Source: Prosopocoilus inquinatus
Taxonomy: Eukaryota; Arthropoda; Insecta; Coleoptera; Lucanidae
Length of the DNA: 64,000 nt
Reading direction: 5' to 3'
Assembly: GCA_036172665.1 (NCBI GenBank)
Contig: CM069873.1
Coordinates: forward strand, 34,152,001 to 34,216,000
Below, piece after piece: positions 12,293-26,276 of this stretch (its first letter is position 1; each line of letters begins with the position of its first letter). The notes under the pieces were generated by a model that saw only the letters and a list, made by a program, of their open reading frames with translations, was not told where the DNA came from and searched no databases. The position numbers were made by a program, and so were the translations under genes.

Positions 12293-14289
12293 GCTGGAAA
12301 TAGTTTTAAACGAAGCAACACGTATTAGCGTTGTTCCTGTGATGTATCTAATAGATCCTTACTTAGCTACTATGTTATTTGACGTTTCGATGGACTCCAG
12401 TAACTCTAATGTGAGATACGAAATTTTCGGACGCAGCAGAAGCTGGAAATAGTTTTATACGAAACAACACGCATTAGCGTTGTTCCTGTGATGTATCTAA
12501 TCGATCCTTACTCATCTATCATGTTATTTGACGTTTCGATGGACTCCAGTAACTCTAATGTGAGATACGAAATTTTCGGGCGCAGCAGAAGCTGGAAATA
12601 GTTTTAAACGAAACAACACGCATTAGCGTTGTTCCTGTGATATATCTAATCGATCCTTACTCATCTATCATGTTATTTGACGTTTCGATGGACTCCAGTA
12701 TCTCTAATGTGAGATACGAAATTTTCGGACGCAGCAGAAGCTGGAAATAGTTTTAAACGAAACAACACGCATTAGTGTTGTTCCTGTGATGTATCTAATC
12801 GATCCTTACTCATCTATCATGTTATTTGACGTTTCGATGGACTCTAGTAACTCTGATGTGACATACGAAGTTTTTGGGCGCAGCAGGAGCTGGAAATAGT
12901 TTTAAAAGAAGCAACACGTATTAGCGTTGTTCCTGTGATGTATCTAATCGATCCTTACTCATCTATCATGTTATTTGACGTTTGGATGGACTCCAGTAAC
13001 TCTGATGTGAGATACAAAGTATTCGGACGCAGCAGAAGCTGGAAATAGTTTTAAACGAAACAACACGCATTAGCGTTGTTCCTGTGATGTATCTAATCGA
13101 TCCTTACTCATCTATCATGTTATTTGGCGTTTCGATGGACTCCAGTAACTCTGATGTGAGATACAAAGTTCTCGGACGCAGCTGAAGCTAGAAATAGTTT
13201 TAAACGAAACAACACGCATTAGCGTTGTTCCTGTGATGTATTTAATCGATCCTTACTCATCTATCATGATATTTGACGTTTGAATGGACTCCAGTAACTC
13301 TGATGTGAGATACAAAGTTCTCGGACGCAGCAGAAGCTGGAAATAGTTTTGAACGAAACAACACGTATTAGCGTTGTTCCTGTGATGTATCTAATCGATC
13401 CTTACTTATCTACTATGTTATTTGAAGTTTCGATGGACTCCAGTAACTCTGATGTGAGATACGAAATTTTCGAACGCAGCAGAATCTGGAAATAGTTTTA
13501 AATGAAACAACACGCATTAGCGTTGTTCCTGTGATGTATCTAATCGATCCTTACTCATCTATCATGTTATTTGGCGTTTCGATGGACTCCAGAAACTTTG
13601 ATGTGAGATACGAAGTTCTAGGACGCAGCTGAAGCTGGAAATAGTTTTAAATGAAACAACACGTACTAGCGTTGTTCCTGTGATATATCTAATCGATCCT
13701 TACTTATCTACTATGTTATTTGACGTTTCGATGGACTCTAGTAACTCTGATGTGAGATACGAAATTTTCGATCGTAGCAGAATCTGGAAATAGTTTTAAA
13801 TGAAACAACACGCATTAGCGTTGTTCCTGTGATGTATCTAATCGATCCTTACTCATCTATCATGTTATTTGACGTTTGGATGGACTCCAGTAACTCTGAT
13901 GTGAGATACAAAGTTCTCGGACGCAGCAGAAGCTGGAAATAGTTTTGAACGAAACAACACGTATTAGCGTTGTTCCTGTGATGTATCTAATCGATCCTTA
14001 CTCATCTATCATGTTATTTGACGTTTGGATGGACTCCAGTAACTCTGATGTGAGATACAAAGTTTTCGGACGCAGCAGAAGCTGGAAATAGTTTTAAACG
14101 AAACAACACGCATTACCGTTGTTCCTGTGATGTATCTAATCGATCCTTACTCATCTATCATGTTATTTGATGTTTGGATGGACTCCAGTAACTCTGATGT
14201 GAGGTACAAAGTTTTCGGACGCAGCAGAAGCTGGAAATAGTTTTAAATGAAACAACACGCATTAGCGTTGTTCCTGTGATGTATCTAAT

Positions 14290-17200
14290 GGATCCTTACC
14301 ATCTATCATGTTATTTGACGTTTCGATGGACTCTAGTAACTCTGATGTGAGATACGAAGTTTTTGGACGCAGCAGGAGCTGGAAATAGTTTTAAACGAAA
14401 CAACACGCATTAGCGTTGTTCCCGTGATGTATCTAATCGATCCTTACTCATCTATCATGTTATTTGACGTGTCGATGGACACCAGTAACTCTAATGTGAG
14501 ATACGAAATTTTCGGACGCAGCAGGAGCTGGAAATAGTTTTAAACGAAACAACACGCATTAGCGTTGTTCCTGTGATTTATCTAATCGATCCTTACTCAT
14601 CTATCATGTTATTTGACGTTTGAATGGACTCCAGTAACTCTGATGTGAGATACAAAGTTCTCGGACGCAGCAGAAGCTGGAAATAGTTTTGAACGAAACA
14701 ACTCCAGTAACTCTGATGTGAGAGACGAAATTTTCGAACGCAGCAGAATCTGGAAATAGTTTTAAATGAAACAACACGCATTAGCGTTGTTCCTGTGATG
14801 TATCTAATCGATCCTTACTCATCTATCATGTTATTTGACGTTTCGATGGACTCTAGTAACTCTGATGTGAGATACGAAGTTTTTGGACGCAGCAGGAGCT
14901 GGAAATAGTTTTAAACGAAGCAACACGTATTAGCGTTGTTCCTGTGATGTATCTAATAGATCCTTACTTAGCTACTATGTTATTTGACGTTTCGATGGAC
15001 TCTAGTAACTCTGATGTGAGATACGAAGTTTTTGGACGCAGCAGGAGCTGGAAATAGTTTTAAACGAAACAACACGCATTAGCGTTGTTCCTGTGATGTA
15101 TCTAATCGATCCTTACTCATCTATCATGTTATTTGACGTGTCGATGGACACCAGTAACTCTAATGTGAGATACGAAATTTTCGGACGCAGCAGGAGCTGG
15201 AAATAGTTTTAAACGAAACAACACGCATTACCGTTGTTCCTGTGATGTATCTAATCGATCCTTACTCATCTATCATGTTATTTGGCGTCTCGATGGACTC
15301 CAGTAACTCTGATGTGAGATACAAAGTTTTCGGACGCAGCAGAAGCTGGAAATAGTTTTAATCGAAACAACACGCATTAGCGTTGTTCCTGTGATGTATC
15401 TAATCGATCCTTACTCATCTATCATGTTATTTGACGTTTGGATGGACTCCAGTAGCTCTGATGTGAGATACAATGTTCTCGGACGCAGCAGATGCTGGAA
15501 ATAGTTTTGAACGAAACAACACGTATTAGCGTTGTTCCTGTGATGTATCTAATCGATCCTTACTCATCTATCATGTTATTTGACGTTTGGATGGACTCCA
15601 GTAACTCTGATGTGAGATAAAAAGTTTTCGGACGCAGCAGAAGCTGGAAATAGTTTTAAACGAAACAACACGCATTACCGTTGTTCCTGTGATGTATCTA
15701 ATCGATCCTTACTCATCTATCATGTTATTTGACGTTTGGATGGACTCCAGTAGCTCTGATGTGAGATACAATGTTCTCGGACGCAGCAGATGCTGGAAAT
15801 AGTTTTGAACGAAACAACACGTATTAGCGTTGTTCCTGTGATGTATCTAATCGATCCTTACTCATTTATCATGTTATTTGACGTTTGGATTTACTCCAGT
15901 AACTCTGATGTGAGATACAAAGTTTTCGGACGCAGCAGAAGCTGGAAATAGTTTTAAACGAAACAACACGCATTACCGTTGTTCCTGTGATGTATCTAAT
16001 CGATCCTTACTCATCTATCATGTTATCTGGCGTCTCGATGGACTCCAGTAACTCTGATGTGAGATACAAAGGTTTCGGACGCAGCAGAAGCTGGAAATAG
16101 TTTTAAACGAAACAACACGCATTAGCGTTGTTCCTGTGATATATCTAATCGATCCTTACTCATCTATCATGTTATTTGACGTTTCGATGCACTCTAGTAA
16201 CTCTGATGTGAGATACGAAGTTTTTGGACGCAGCAGGAGCTGGAAATAGTTTTAAACGAAACAACACGTATTAGCGTTGTTCCTGTGATGTATCTAATCG
16301 ATCCTTATTTATTTATCATGTTATTTGACGTATCGATGGACTCTAGTAACTCTGATGTGAGATACGAAGTTTTTGGGCGCAGCAGGAGCTGGAAATAGTT
16401 TTAAACGAAGCAGCACGTATTAGCGTTGTTCCTGTGATGTATCTAATAGATCCTTACTTAGCTACTATGTTATTTGACGTTTCGATGGACTCCAGTAACT
16501 CTAATGTGAGATACGAAATTTTCGGACGCAGCAGAAGCTGGAAATAGTTTTATACGAAACAACACGCATTAGCGTTGTTCCTGTGATGTATCTAATCGAT
16601 CCTTACTCATCTATCATGTTATTTGACGTTTCGATGGACTCCAGTAACTCTAATGTGAGATACGAAATTTTCGGGCGCAGCAGAAGCTGGAAATAGTTTT
16701 AAACGAAACAACACGCATTAGCGTTGTTCCTGTGATGTATCTAATCGATCCTTACTCATCTATCATGTTATTTGACGTTTCGATGGACTCCAGTATCTCT
16801 AATGTGAGATACGAAATTTTCGGACGCAGCAGAAGCTGGAAATAGTTTTAAACGAAACAACACGCATTATTGTTGTTCCTGTGATGTATCTAATCGATCC
16901 TTACTCATCTATCATGTTATTTGACGTTTCGATGGACTCTAGTAACTCTGATGTGACATACGAAGTTTTTGGGCGCAGCAGGAGCTGGAAATAGTTTTAA
17001 AAGAAGCAACACGTATTAGCGTTGTTCCTGTGATGTATCTAATCGATCCTTACTCATCTATCATGTTATTTGACGTTTGGATGGACTCCAGTAACTCTGA
17101 TGTGAGATACAAAGTATTCGGACGCAGCAGAAGCTGGAAATAGTTTTAAACGAAACAACACGCATTAGCGTTGTTCCTGTGATGTATCTAATCGATCCTT

Positions 17201-18384
17201 ACTCATCTATCATGTTATTTGGCGTTTCGATGGACTCCAGTAACTCTGATGTGAGATACAAAGTTCTCGGACGCAGCTGAAGCTAGAAATAGTTTTAAAC
17301 GAAACAACACGCATTAGCGTTGTTCCTGTGATGTATTTAATCGATCCTTACTCATCTATCATGATATTTGACGTTTGAATGGACTCCAGTAACTCTGATG
17401 TGAGATACAAAGTTCTCGGACGCAGCAGAAGCTGGAAATAGTTTTGAACGAAACAACACGTATTAGCGTTGTTCCTGTGATGTATCTAATCGATCCTTAC
17501 TTATCTACTATGTTATTTGAAGTTTCGATGGACTCCAGTAACTCTGATGTGAGATACGAAATTATCGAACGCAGCAGAATCTGCAAATAGTTTTAAATGA
17601 AACAACACGCATTAGCGTTGTTCCTGTGATGTATCTAATCGATCCTTACTCATCTATCATGTTATTTGGCGTTTCGATGGACTCCAGAAACTTTGATGTG
17701 AGATACGAAGTTCTAGGACGCAGCTGAAGCTGGAAATAGTTTTAAATGAAACAACACGTACTAGCGTTGTTCCTGTGATATATCTAATCGATCCTTACTT
17801 ATCTACTATGTTATTTGACGTTTCGATGGACTCTAGTAACTCTGATGTGAGATACGAAATTTTCGATCGTAGCAGAATCTGGAAATAGTTTTAAATGAAA
17901 CAACACGCATTAGCGTTGTTCCTGTGATGTATCTAATCGATCCTTACTCATCTATCATGTTATTTGACGTTTGGATGGACTCCAGTAACTCTGATGTGAG
18001 ATACAAAGTTCTCGGACGCAGCAGAAGCTGGAAATAGTTTTGAACGAAACAACACGTATTAGCGTTGTTCCTGTGATGTATCTAATCGATCCTTACTCAT
18101 CTATCATGTTATTTGACGTTTGGATGGACTCCAGTAACTCTGATGTGAGATACAAAGTTTTCGGACGCAGCAGAAGCTGGAAATAGTTTTAAACGAAACA
18201 ACACGCATTACCGTTGTTCCTGTGATGTATCTAATCGATCCTTACTCATCTATCATGTTATTTGATGTTTGGATGGACTCCAGTAACTCTGATGTGAGGT
18301 ACAAAGTTTTCGGACGCAGCAGAAGCTGGAAATAGTTTTAAATGAAACAACACGCATTAGCGTTGTTCCTGTGATGTATCTAAT
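14290..18384 (+). repeat. HOR unit H5 (27 monomers plus truncated, 4095 bp)
   Basis: Length is 27x149-1+73. Same order as H4 without its extra monomer. Small private changes such as AATTATCGAAC and CTGCAAATAG near 17562-17588 show divergence after the H4-H5 duplication. Confidence 0.87.
14676..14748 (+). repeat. Truncated monomer T2 (73 bp)
   Basis: Same breakpoints and same GAGAGACG variant as T1, 4244 bp downstream, so it descends from the same deletion by HOR duplication. Confidence 0.93.
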
Positions 18385-21300
18385 GGATCCTTACCATCTA
18401 TCATGTTATTTGACGTTTCGATGGACTCTAGTAACTCTGATGTGAGATACGAAGTTTTTGGACGCAGCAGGAGCTGGAAATAGTTTTAAACGAAACAACA
18501 CGCATTAGCGTTGTTCCCGTGATGTATCTAATCGCTCCTTACTCATCTATCATGTTATTTGACGTGTCGATGGACACCAGTAACTCTAATGTGAGATACG
18601 AAATTTTCGGACGCAGCAGGAGCTGGAAATAGTTTTAAACGAAACAACACGCATTAGCGTTGTTCCTGTGATTTATCTAATCGATCCTTACTCATCTATC
18701 ATGTTATTTGACGTTTGAATGGACTCCAGTAACTCTGATGTGAGATACAAAGTTCTCGGACGCAGCAGAAGCTGGAAATAGTTTTGAACGAAACAACTCC
18801 AGTAACTCTGATGTGAGAGACGAAATTTTCGAACGCAGCAGAATCTGGAAATAGTTTTAAATGAAACAACACGCATTAGCGTTGTTCCTGTGATGTATCT
18901 AATAGATCCTTACTTAGCTACTATGTTATTTGACGTTTCGATGGACTCTAGTAACTCTGATGTGAGATACGAAGTTTTTGGACGCAGCAGGAGCTGGAAA
19001 TAGTTTTAAACGAAACAACACGCATTAGCGTTGTTCCCGTGATGTATCTAATCGATCCTTACTCATCTATCATGTTATTTGACGTGTCGATGGACACCAG
19101 TAACTCTAATGTGAGATACGAAATTTTCGGACGCAGCAGGAGCTGGAAATAGTTTTAAACGAAACAACACGCATTACCGTTGTTCCTGTGATGTATCTAA
19201 TCGATCCTTACTCATCTATCATGTTATTTGGCGTCTCGATGGACTCCAGTAACTCTGATGTGAGATACAAAGTTTTCGGACGCAGCAGAAGCTGGAAATA
19301 GTTTTAATCGAAACAACACGCATTAGCGTTGTTCCTGTGATGTATCTAATCGATCCTTACTCATCTATCATGTTATTTGACGTTTGGATGGACTCCAGTA
19401 GCTCTGATGTGAGATACAATGTTCTCGGACGCAGCAGATGCTGGAAATAGTTTTGAACGAAACAACACGTATTAGCGTTGTTCCTGTGATGTATCTAATC
19501 GATCCTTACTCATCTATCATGTTATTTGACGTTTGGATGGACTCCAGTAACTCTGATGTGAGATAAAAAGTTTTCGGACGCAGCAGAAGCTGGAAATAGT
19601 TTTAAACGAAACAACACGCATTACCGTTGTTCCTGTGATGTATCTAATCGATCCTTACTCATCTATCATGTTATTTGACGTTTGGATGGACTCCAGTAGC
19701 TCTGATGTGAGATACAATGTTCTCGGACGCAGCAGATGCTGGAAATAGTTTTGAACGAAACAACACGTATTAGCGTTGTTCCTGTGATGTATCTAATCGA
19801 TCCTTACTCATTTATCATGTTATTTGACGTTTGGATTTACTCCAGTAACTCTGATGTGAGATACAAAGTTTTCGGACGCAGCAGAAGCTTTAAATAGTTT
19901 TAAACGAAACAACACGCATTACCGTTGTTCCTGTGATGTATCTAATCGATCCTTACTCATCTATCATGTTATTTGGCGTCTCGATGGACTCCAGTAACTC
20001 TGATGTGAGATACAAAGGTTTCGGACGCAGCAGAAGCTGGAAATAGTTTTAAACGAAACAACACGCATTAGCGTTGTTCCTGTGATATATCTAATCGATC
20101 CTTACTCATCTATCATGTTATTTGACGTTTCGATGCACTCTAGTAACTCTGATGTGAGATACGAAGTTTTTGGACGCAGCAGGAGCTGGAAATAGTTTTA
20201 AACGAAACAACACGTATTAGCGTTGTTCCTGTGATGTATCTAATCGATCCTTATTTATTTATCATGTTATTTGACGTATCGATGGACTCTAGTAACTCTG
20301 ATGTGAGATACGAAGTTTTTGGGCGCAGCAGGAGCTGGAAATAGTTTTAAACGAAGCAACACGTATTAGCGTTGTTCCTGTGATGTATCTAATAGATCCT
20401 TACTTAGCTACTATGTTATTTGACGTTTCGATGGACTCCAGTAACTCTAATGTGAGATACGAAATTTTCGGACGCAGCAGAAGCTGGAAATAGTTTTATA
20501 CGAAACAACACGCATTAGCGTTGTTCCTGTGATGTATCTAATCGATCCTTACTCATCTATCATGTTATTTGACGTTTCGATGGACTCCAGTAACTCTAAT
20601 GTGAGATACGAAATTTTCGGGCGCAGCAGAAGCTGGAAATAGTTTTAAACGAAACAACACGCATTAGCGTTGTTCCTGTGATGTATCTAATCGATCCTTA
20701 CTCATCTATCATGTTATTTGACGTTTCGATGGACTCCAGTATCTCTAATGTGAGATACGAAATTTTCGGACGCAGCAGAAGCTGGAAATAGTTTTAAACG
20801 AAACAACACGCATTAGTGTTGTTCCTGTGATGTATCTAATCGATCCTTACTCATCTATCATGTTATTTGACGTTTCGATGGACTCTAGTAACTCTGATGT
20901 GACATACGAAGTTTTTGGGCGCAGCAGGAGCTGGAAATAGTTTTAAAAGAAGCAACACGTATTAGCGTTGTTCCTGTGATGTATCTAATCGATCCTTACT
21001 CATCTATCATGTTATTTGACGTTTGGATGGACTCCAGTAACTCTGATGTGAGATACAAAGTATTCGGACGCAGCAGAAGCTGGAAATAGTTTTAAACGAA
21101 ACAACACGCATTAGCGTTGTTCCTGTGATGTATCTAATCGATCCTTACTCATCTATCATGTTATTTGGCGTTTCGATGGACTCCAGTAACTCTGATGTGA
21201 GATACAAAGTTCTCGGACGCAGCTGAAGCTAGAAATAGTTTTAAACGAAACAACACGCATTAGCGTTGTTCCTGTGATGTATTTAATCGATCCTTACTCA

Positions 21301-22330
21301 TCTATCATGATATTTGACGTTTGAGTGGACTCCAGTAACTCTGATGTGAGATACAAAGTTCTCGGACGCAGCAGAAGCTGGAAATAGTTTTGAACGAAAC
21401 AACACGTATTAGCGTTGTTCCTGTGATGTATCTAATCGATCCTTACTTATCTACTATGTTATTTGAAGTTTCGATGGACTCCAGTAACTCTGATGTGAGA
21501 TACGAAATTTTCGAACGCAGCAGAATCTGGAAATAGTTTTAAATGAAACAACACGCATTAGCGTTGTTCCTGTGATGTATCTAATCGATCCTTACTCATC
21601 TATCATGTTATTTGGCGTTTCGATGGACTCCAGAAACTTTGATGTGAGATACGAAGTTCTAGGACGCAGCTGAAGCTGGAAATAGTTTTAAATGAAACAA
21701 CACGTACTAGCGTTGTTCCTGTGATATATCTAATCGATCCTTACTTATCTACTATGTTATTTGACGTTTCGATGGACTCTAGTAACTCTGATGTGAGATA
21801 CGAAATTTTCGATCGTAGCAGAATCTGGAAATAGTTTTAAATGAAACAACACGCATTAGCGTTGTTCCTGTGATGTATCTAATCGATCCTTACTCATCTA
21901 TCATGTTATTTGACGTTTGGATGGACTCCAGTAACTCTGATGTGAGATACAAAGTTCTCGGACGCAGCAGAAGCTGGAAATAGTTTTGAACGAAACAACA
22001 CGTATTAGCGTTGTTCCTGTGATGTATCTAATCGATCCTTACTCATCTATCATGTTATTTGACGTTTGGATGGACTCCAGTAACTCTGATGTGAGATACA
22101 AAGTTTTCGGACGCAGCAGAAGCTGGAAATAGTTTTAAACGAAACAACACGCATTACCGTTGTTCCTGTGATGTATCTAATCGATCCTTACTCATCTATC
22201 ATGTTATTTGATGTTTGGATGGACTCCAGTAACTCTGATGTGAGGTACAAAGTTTTCGGACGCAGTAGAAGCTGGAAATAGTTTTAAATGAAACAACACG
22301 CATTAGCGTTGTTCCTGTGATGTATCTAAT
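18385..22330 (+). repeat. HOR unit H6 (26 monomers plus truncated, 3946 bp)
   Basis: Length is 26x149-1+73. After the truncated monomer, the two H5 monomers with AAATG...CGATCC and GAAGC...AGATCC/TTACTTAGC are merged into one hybrid starting AAATG and continuing AGATCC/TTACTTAGC. This removes one 149-bp step. It shares AAGCTTTAAATAG (AAGCTT at 19885) with H7 and H8. Confidence 0.88.
18771..18843 (+). repeat. Truncated monomer T3 (73 bp)
   Basis: Same deletion, 4095 bp from T2. It is followed by the AAATG/AGATCC hybrid monomer that distinguishes H6 and H7. Confidence 0.93.
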
Positions 22331-25300
22331 GGATCCTTACCATCTATCATGTTATTTGACGTTTCGATGGACTCTAGTAACTCTAATGTGAGATACGAAG
22401 TTTTTGGACGCAGCAGGAGCTGGAAATAGTTTTAAACGAAACAACACGCATTAGCGTTGTTCCCGTGATGTATCTAATCGATCCTTACTCATCTATCATG
22501 TTATTTGACGTGTCGATGGACACCAGTAACTCTAATGTGAGATACGAAATTTTCGGACGCAGCAGGAGCTGGAAATAGTTTTAAACGAAACAACACGCAT
22601 TAGCGTTGTTCCTGTGATTTATCTAATCGATCCTTACTCATCTATCATGTTATTTGACGTTTGAATGGACTCCAGTAACTCTGATGTGAGATACAAAGTT
22701 CTCGGACGCAGCAGAAGCTGGAAATAGTTTTGAACGAAACAACTCCAGTAACTCTGATGTGAGAGACGAAATTTTCGAACGCAGCAGAATCTGGAAATAG
22801 TTTTAAATGAAACAACACGCATTAGCGTTGTTCCTGTGATGTATCTAATAGATCCTTACTTAGCTACTATGTTATTTGACGTTTCGATGGACTCTAGTAA
22901 CTCTGATGTGAGATACGAAGTTTTTGGACGCAGCAGGAGCTGGAAATAGTTTTAAACGAAACAACACGCATTAGCGTTGTTCCCGTGATGTATCTAATCG
23001 ATCCTTACTCATCTATCATGTTATTTGACGTGTCGATGGACACCAGTAACTCTAATGTGAGATACGAAATTTTCGGACGCAGCAGGAGCTGGAAATAGTT
23101 TTAAACGAAACAACACGCATTACCGTTGTTCCTGTGATGTATCTAATCGATCCTTACTCATCTATCATGTTATTTGGCGTCTCGATGGACTCCAGTAACT
23201 CTGATGTGAGATACAAAGTTTTCGGACGCAGCAGAAGCTGGAAATAGTTTTAATCGAAACAACACGCATTAGCGTTGTTCCTGTGATGTATCTAATCGAT
23301 CCTTACTCATCTATCATGTTATTTGACGTTTGGATGGACTCCAGTAGCTCTGATGTGAGATACAATGTTCTCGGACGCAGCAGATGCTGGAAATAGTTTT
23401 GAACGAAACAACACGTATTAGCGTTGTTCCTGTGATGTATCTAATCGATCCTTACTCATCTATCATGTTATTTGACGTTTGGATGGACTCCAGTAACTCT
23501 GATGTGAGATAAAAAGTTTTCGGACGCAGCAGAAGCTGGAAATAGTTTTAAACGAAACAACACGCATTACCGTTGTTCCTGTGATGTATCTAATCGATCC
23601 TTACTCATCTATCATGTTATTTGACGTTTGGATGGACTCCAGTAGCTCTGATGTGAGATACAATGTTCTCGGACGCAGCAGATGCTGGAAATAGTTTTGA
23701 ACGAAACAACACGTATTAGCGTTGTTCCTGTGATGTATCTAATCGATCCTTACTCATTTATCATGTTATTTGACGTTTGGATTTACTCCAGTAACTCTGA
23801 TGTGAGATACAAAGTTTTCGGACGCAGCAGAAGCTTTAAATAGTTTTAAACGAAACAACACGCATTACCGTTGTTCCTGTGATGTATCTAATCGATCCTT
23901 ACTCATCTATCATGTTATTTGGCGTCTCGATGGACTCCAGTAACTCTGATGTGAGATACAAAGGTTTCGGACGCAGCAGAAGCTGGAAATAGTTTTAAAC
24001 GAAACAACACGCATTAGCGTTGTTCCTGTGATATATCTAATCGATCCTTACTCATCTATCATGTTATTTGACGTTTCGATGCACTCTAGTAACTCTGATG
24101 TGAGATACGAAGTTTTTGGACGCAGCAGGAGCTGGAAATAGTTTTAAACGAAACAACACGTATTAGCGTTGTTCCTGTGATGTATCTAATCGATCCTTAT
24201 TTATTTATCATGTTATTTGACGTATCGATGGACTCTAGTAACTCTGATGTGAGATACGAAGTTTTTGGGCGCAGCAGGAGCTGGAAATAGTTTTAAACGA
24301 AGCAACACGTATTAGCGTTGTTCCTGTGATGTATCTAATAGATCCTTACTTAGCTACTATGTTATTTGACGTTTCGATGGACTCCAGTAACTCTAATGTG
24401 AGATACGAAATTTTCGGACGCAGCAGAAGCTGGAAATAGTTTTATACGAAACAACACGCATTAGCGTTGTTCCTGTGATGTATCTAATCGATCCTTACTC
24501 ATCTATCATGTTATTTGACGTTTCGATGGACTCCAGTAACTCTAATGTGAGATACGAAATTTTCGGGCGCAGCAGAAGCTGGAAATAGTTTTAAACGAAA
24601 CAACACGCATTAGCGTTGTTCCTGTGATGTATCTAATCGATCCTTACTCATCTATCATGTTATTTGACGTTTCGATGGACTCCAGTATCTCTAATGTGAG
24701 ATACGAAATTTTCGGACGCAGCAGAAGCTGGAAATAGTTTTAAACGAAACAACACGCATTAGTGTTGTTCCTGTGATGTATCTAATCGATCCTTACTCAT
24801 CTATCATGTTATTTGACGTTTCGATGGACTCTAGTAACTCTGATGTGACATACGAAGTTTTTGGGCGCAGCAGGAGCTGGAAATAGTTTTAAAAGAAGCA
24901 ACACGTATTAGCGTTGTTCCTGTGATGTATCTAATCGATCCTTACTCATCTATCATGTTATTTGACGTTTGGATGGACTCCAGTAACTCTGATGTGAGAT
25001 ACAAAGTATTCGGACGCAGCAGAAGCTGGAAATAGTTTTAAACGAAACAACACGCATTAGCGTTGTTCCTGTGATGTATCTAATCGATCCTTACTCATCT
25101 ATCATGTTATTTGGCGTTTCGATGGACTCCAGTAACTCTGATGTGAGATACAAAGTTCTCGGACGCAGCTGAAGCTAGAAATAGTTTTAAACGAAACAAC
25201 ACGCATTAGCGTTGTTCCTGTGATGTATTTAATCGATCCTTACTCATCTATCATGATATTTGACGTTTGAATGGACTCCAGTAACTCTGATGTGAGATAC

Positions 25301-26276
25301 AAAGTTCTCGGACGCAGCAGAAGCTGGAAATAGTTTTGAACGAAACAACACGTATTAGCGTTGTTCCTGTGATGTATCTAATCGATCCTTACTTATCTAC
25401 TATGTTATTTGAAGTTTCGATGGACTCCAGTAACTCTGATGTGAGATACGAAATTTTCGAACGCAGCAGAATCTGGAAATAGTTTTAAATGAAACAACAC
25501 GCATTAGCGTTGTTCCTGTGATGTATCTAATCGATCCTTACTCATCTATCATGTTATTTGGCGTTTCGATGGACTCCAGAAACTTTGATGTGAGATACGA
25601 AGTTCTAGGACGCAGCTGAAGCTGGAAATAGTTTTAAATGAAACAACACGTACTAGCGTTGTTCCTGTGATATATCTAATCGATCCTTACTTATCTACTA
25701 TGTTATTTGACGTTTCGATGGACTCTAGTAACTCTGATGTGAGATACGAAATTTTCGATCGTAGCAGAATCTGGAAATAGTTTTAAATGAAACAACACGC
25801 ATTAGCGTTGTTCCTGTGATGTATCTAATCGATCCTTACTCATCTATCATGTTATTTGACGTTTGGATGGACTCCAGTAATTCTGATGTGAGATACAAAG
25901 TTCTCGGACGCAGCAGAAGCTGGAAATAGTTTTGAACGAAACAACACGTATTAGCGTTGTTCCTGTGATGTATCTAATCGATCCTTACTCATCTATCATG
26001 TTATTTGACGTTTTTATGGACTCCAGTAACTCTGATGTGAGATACAAAGTTTTCGGACGCAGCAGAAGCTGGAAATAGTTTTAAACGAAACAACACGCAT
26101 TACCGTTGTTCCTGTGATGTATCTAATCGATCCTTACTCATCTATCATGTTATTTGATGTTTGGATGGACTCCAGTAACTCTGATGTGAGGTACAAAGTT
26201 TTCGGACGCAGCAGAAGCTGGAAATAGTTTTAAATGAAACAACACGCATTAGCGTTGTTCCTGTGATGTATCTAAT
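22331..26276 (+). repeat. HOR unit H7 (26 monomers plus truncated, 3946 bp)
   Basis: Same length and order as H6, including the hybrid monomer and AAGCTTTAAATAG (AAGCTT at 23831, exactly 3946 bp from the H6 copy). With H8 it shares CAGTAATTCTG (25875 and 29301, 3426 bp apart). This links H6, H7 and H8 as a recent duplication series. Confidence 0.88.
22717..22789 (+). repeat. Truncated monomer T4 (73 bp)
   Basis: Same deletion, 3946 bp from T3, in H7 with the same hybrid downstream. Confidence 0.93.

Larger units (their letters stand above)
10046..14289 (+). repeat. HOR unit H4 (28 monomers plus truncated, 4244 bp)
   Basis: Length is 28x149-1+73. It has the fullest series, with 29 distinguishable elements. 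It shares private variants with H5: TTATCTGGCGTC (near 11780 and 16024) and GAAGCAGCACG (near 12163 and 16407, exactly 4244 bp apart). It differs from H5 only by one extra monomer at 12144-12292. Confidence 0.88.
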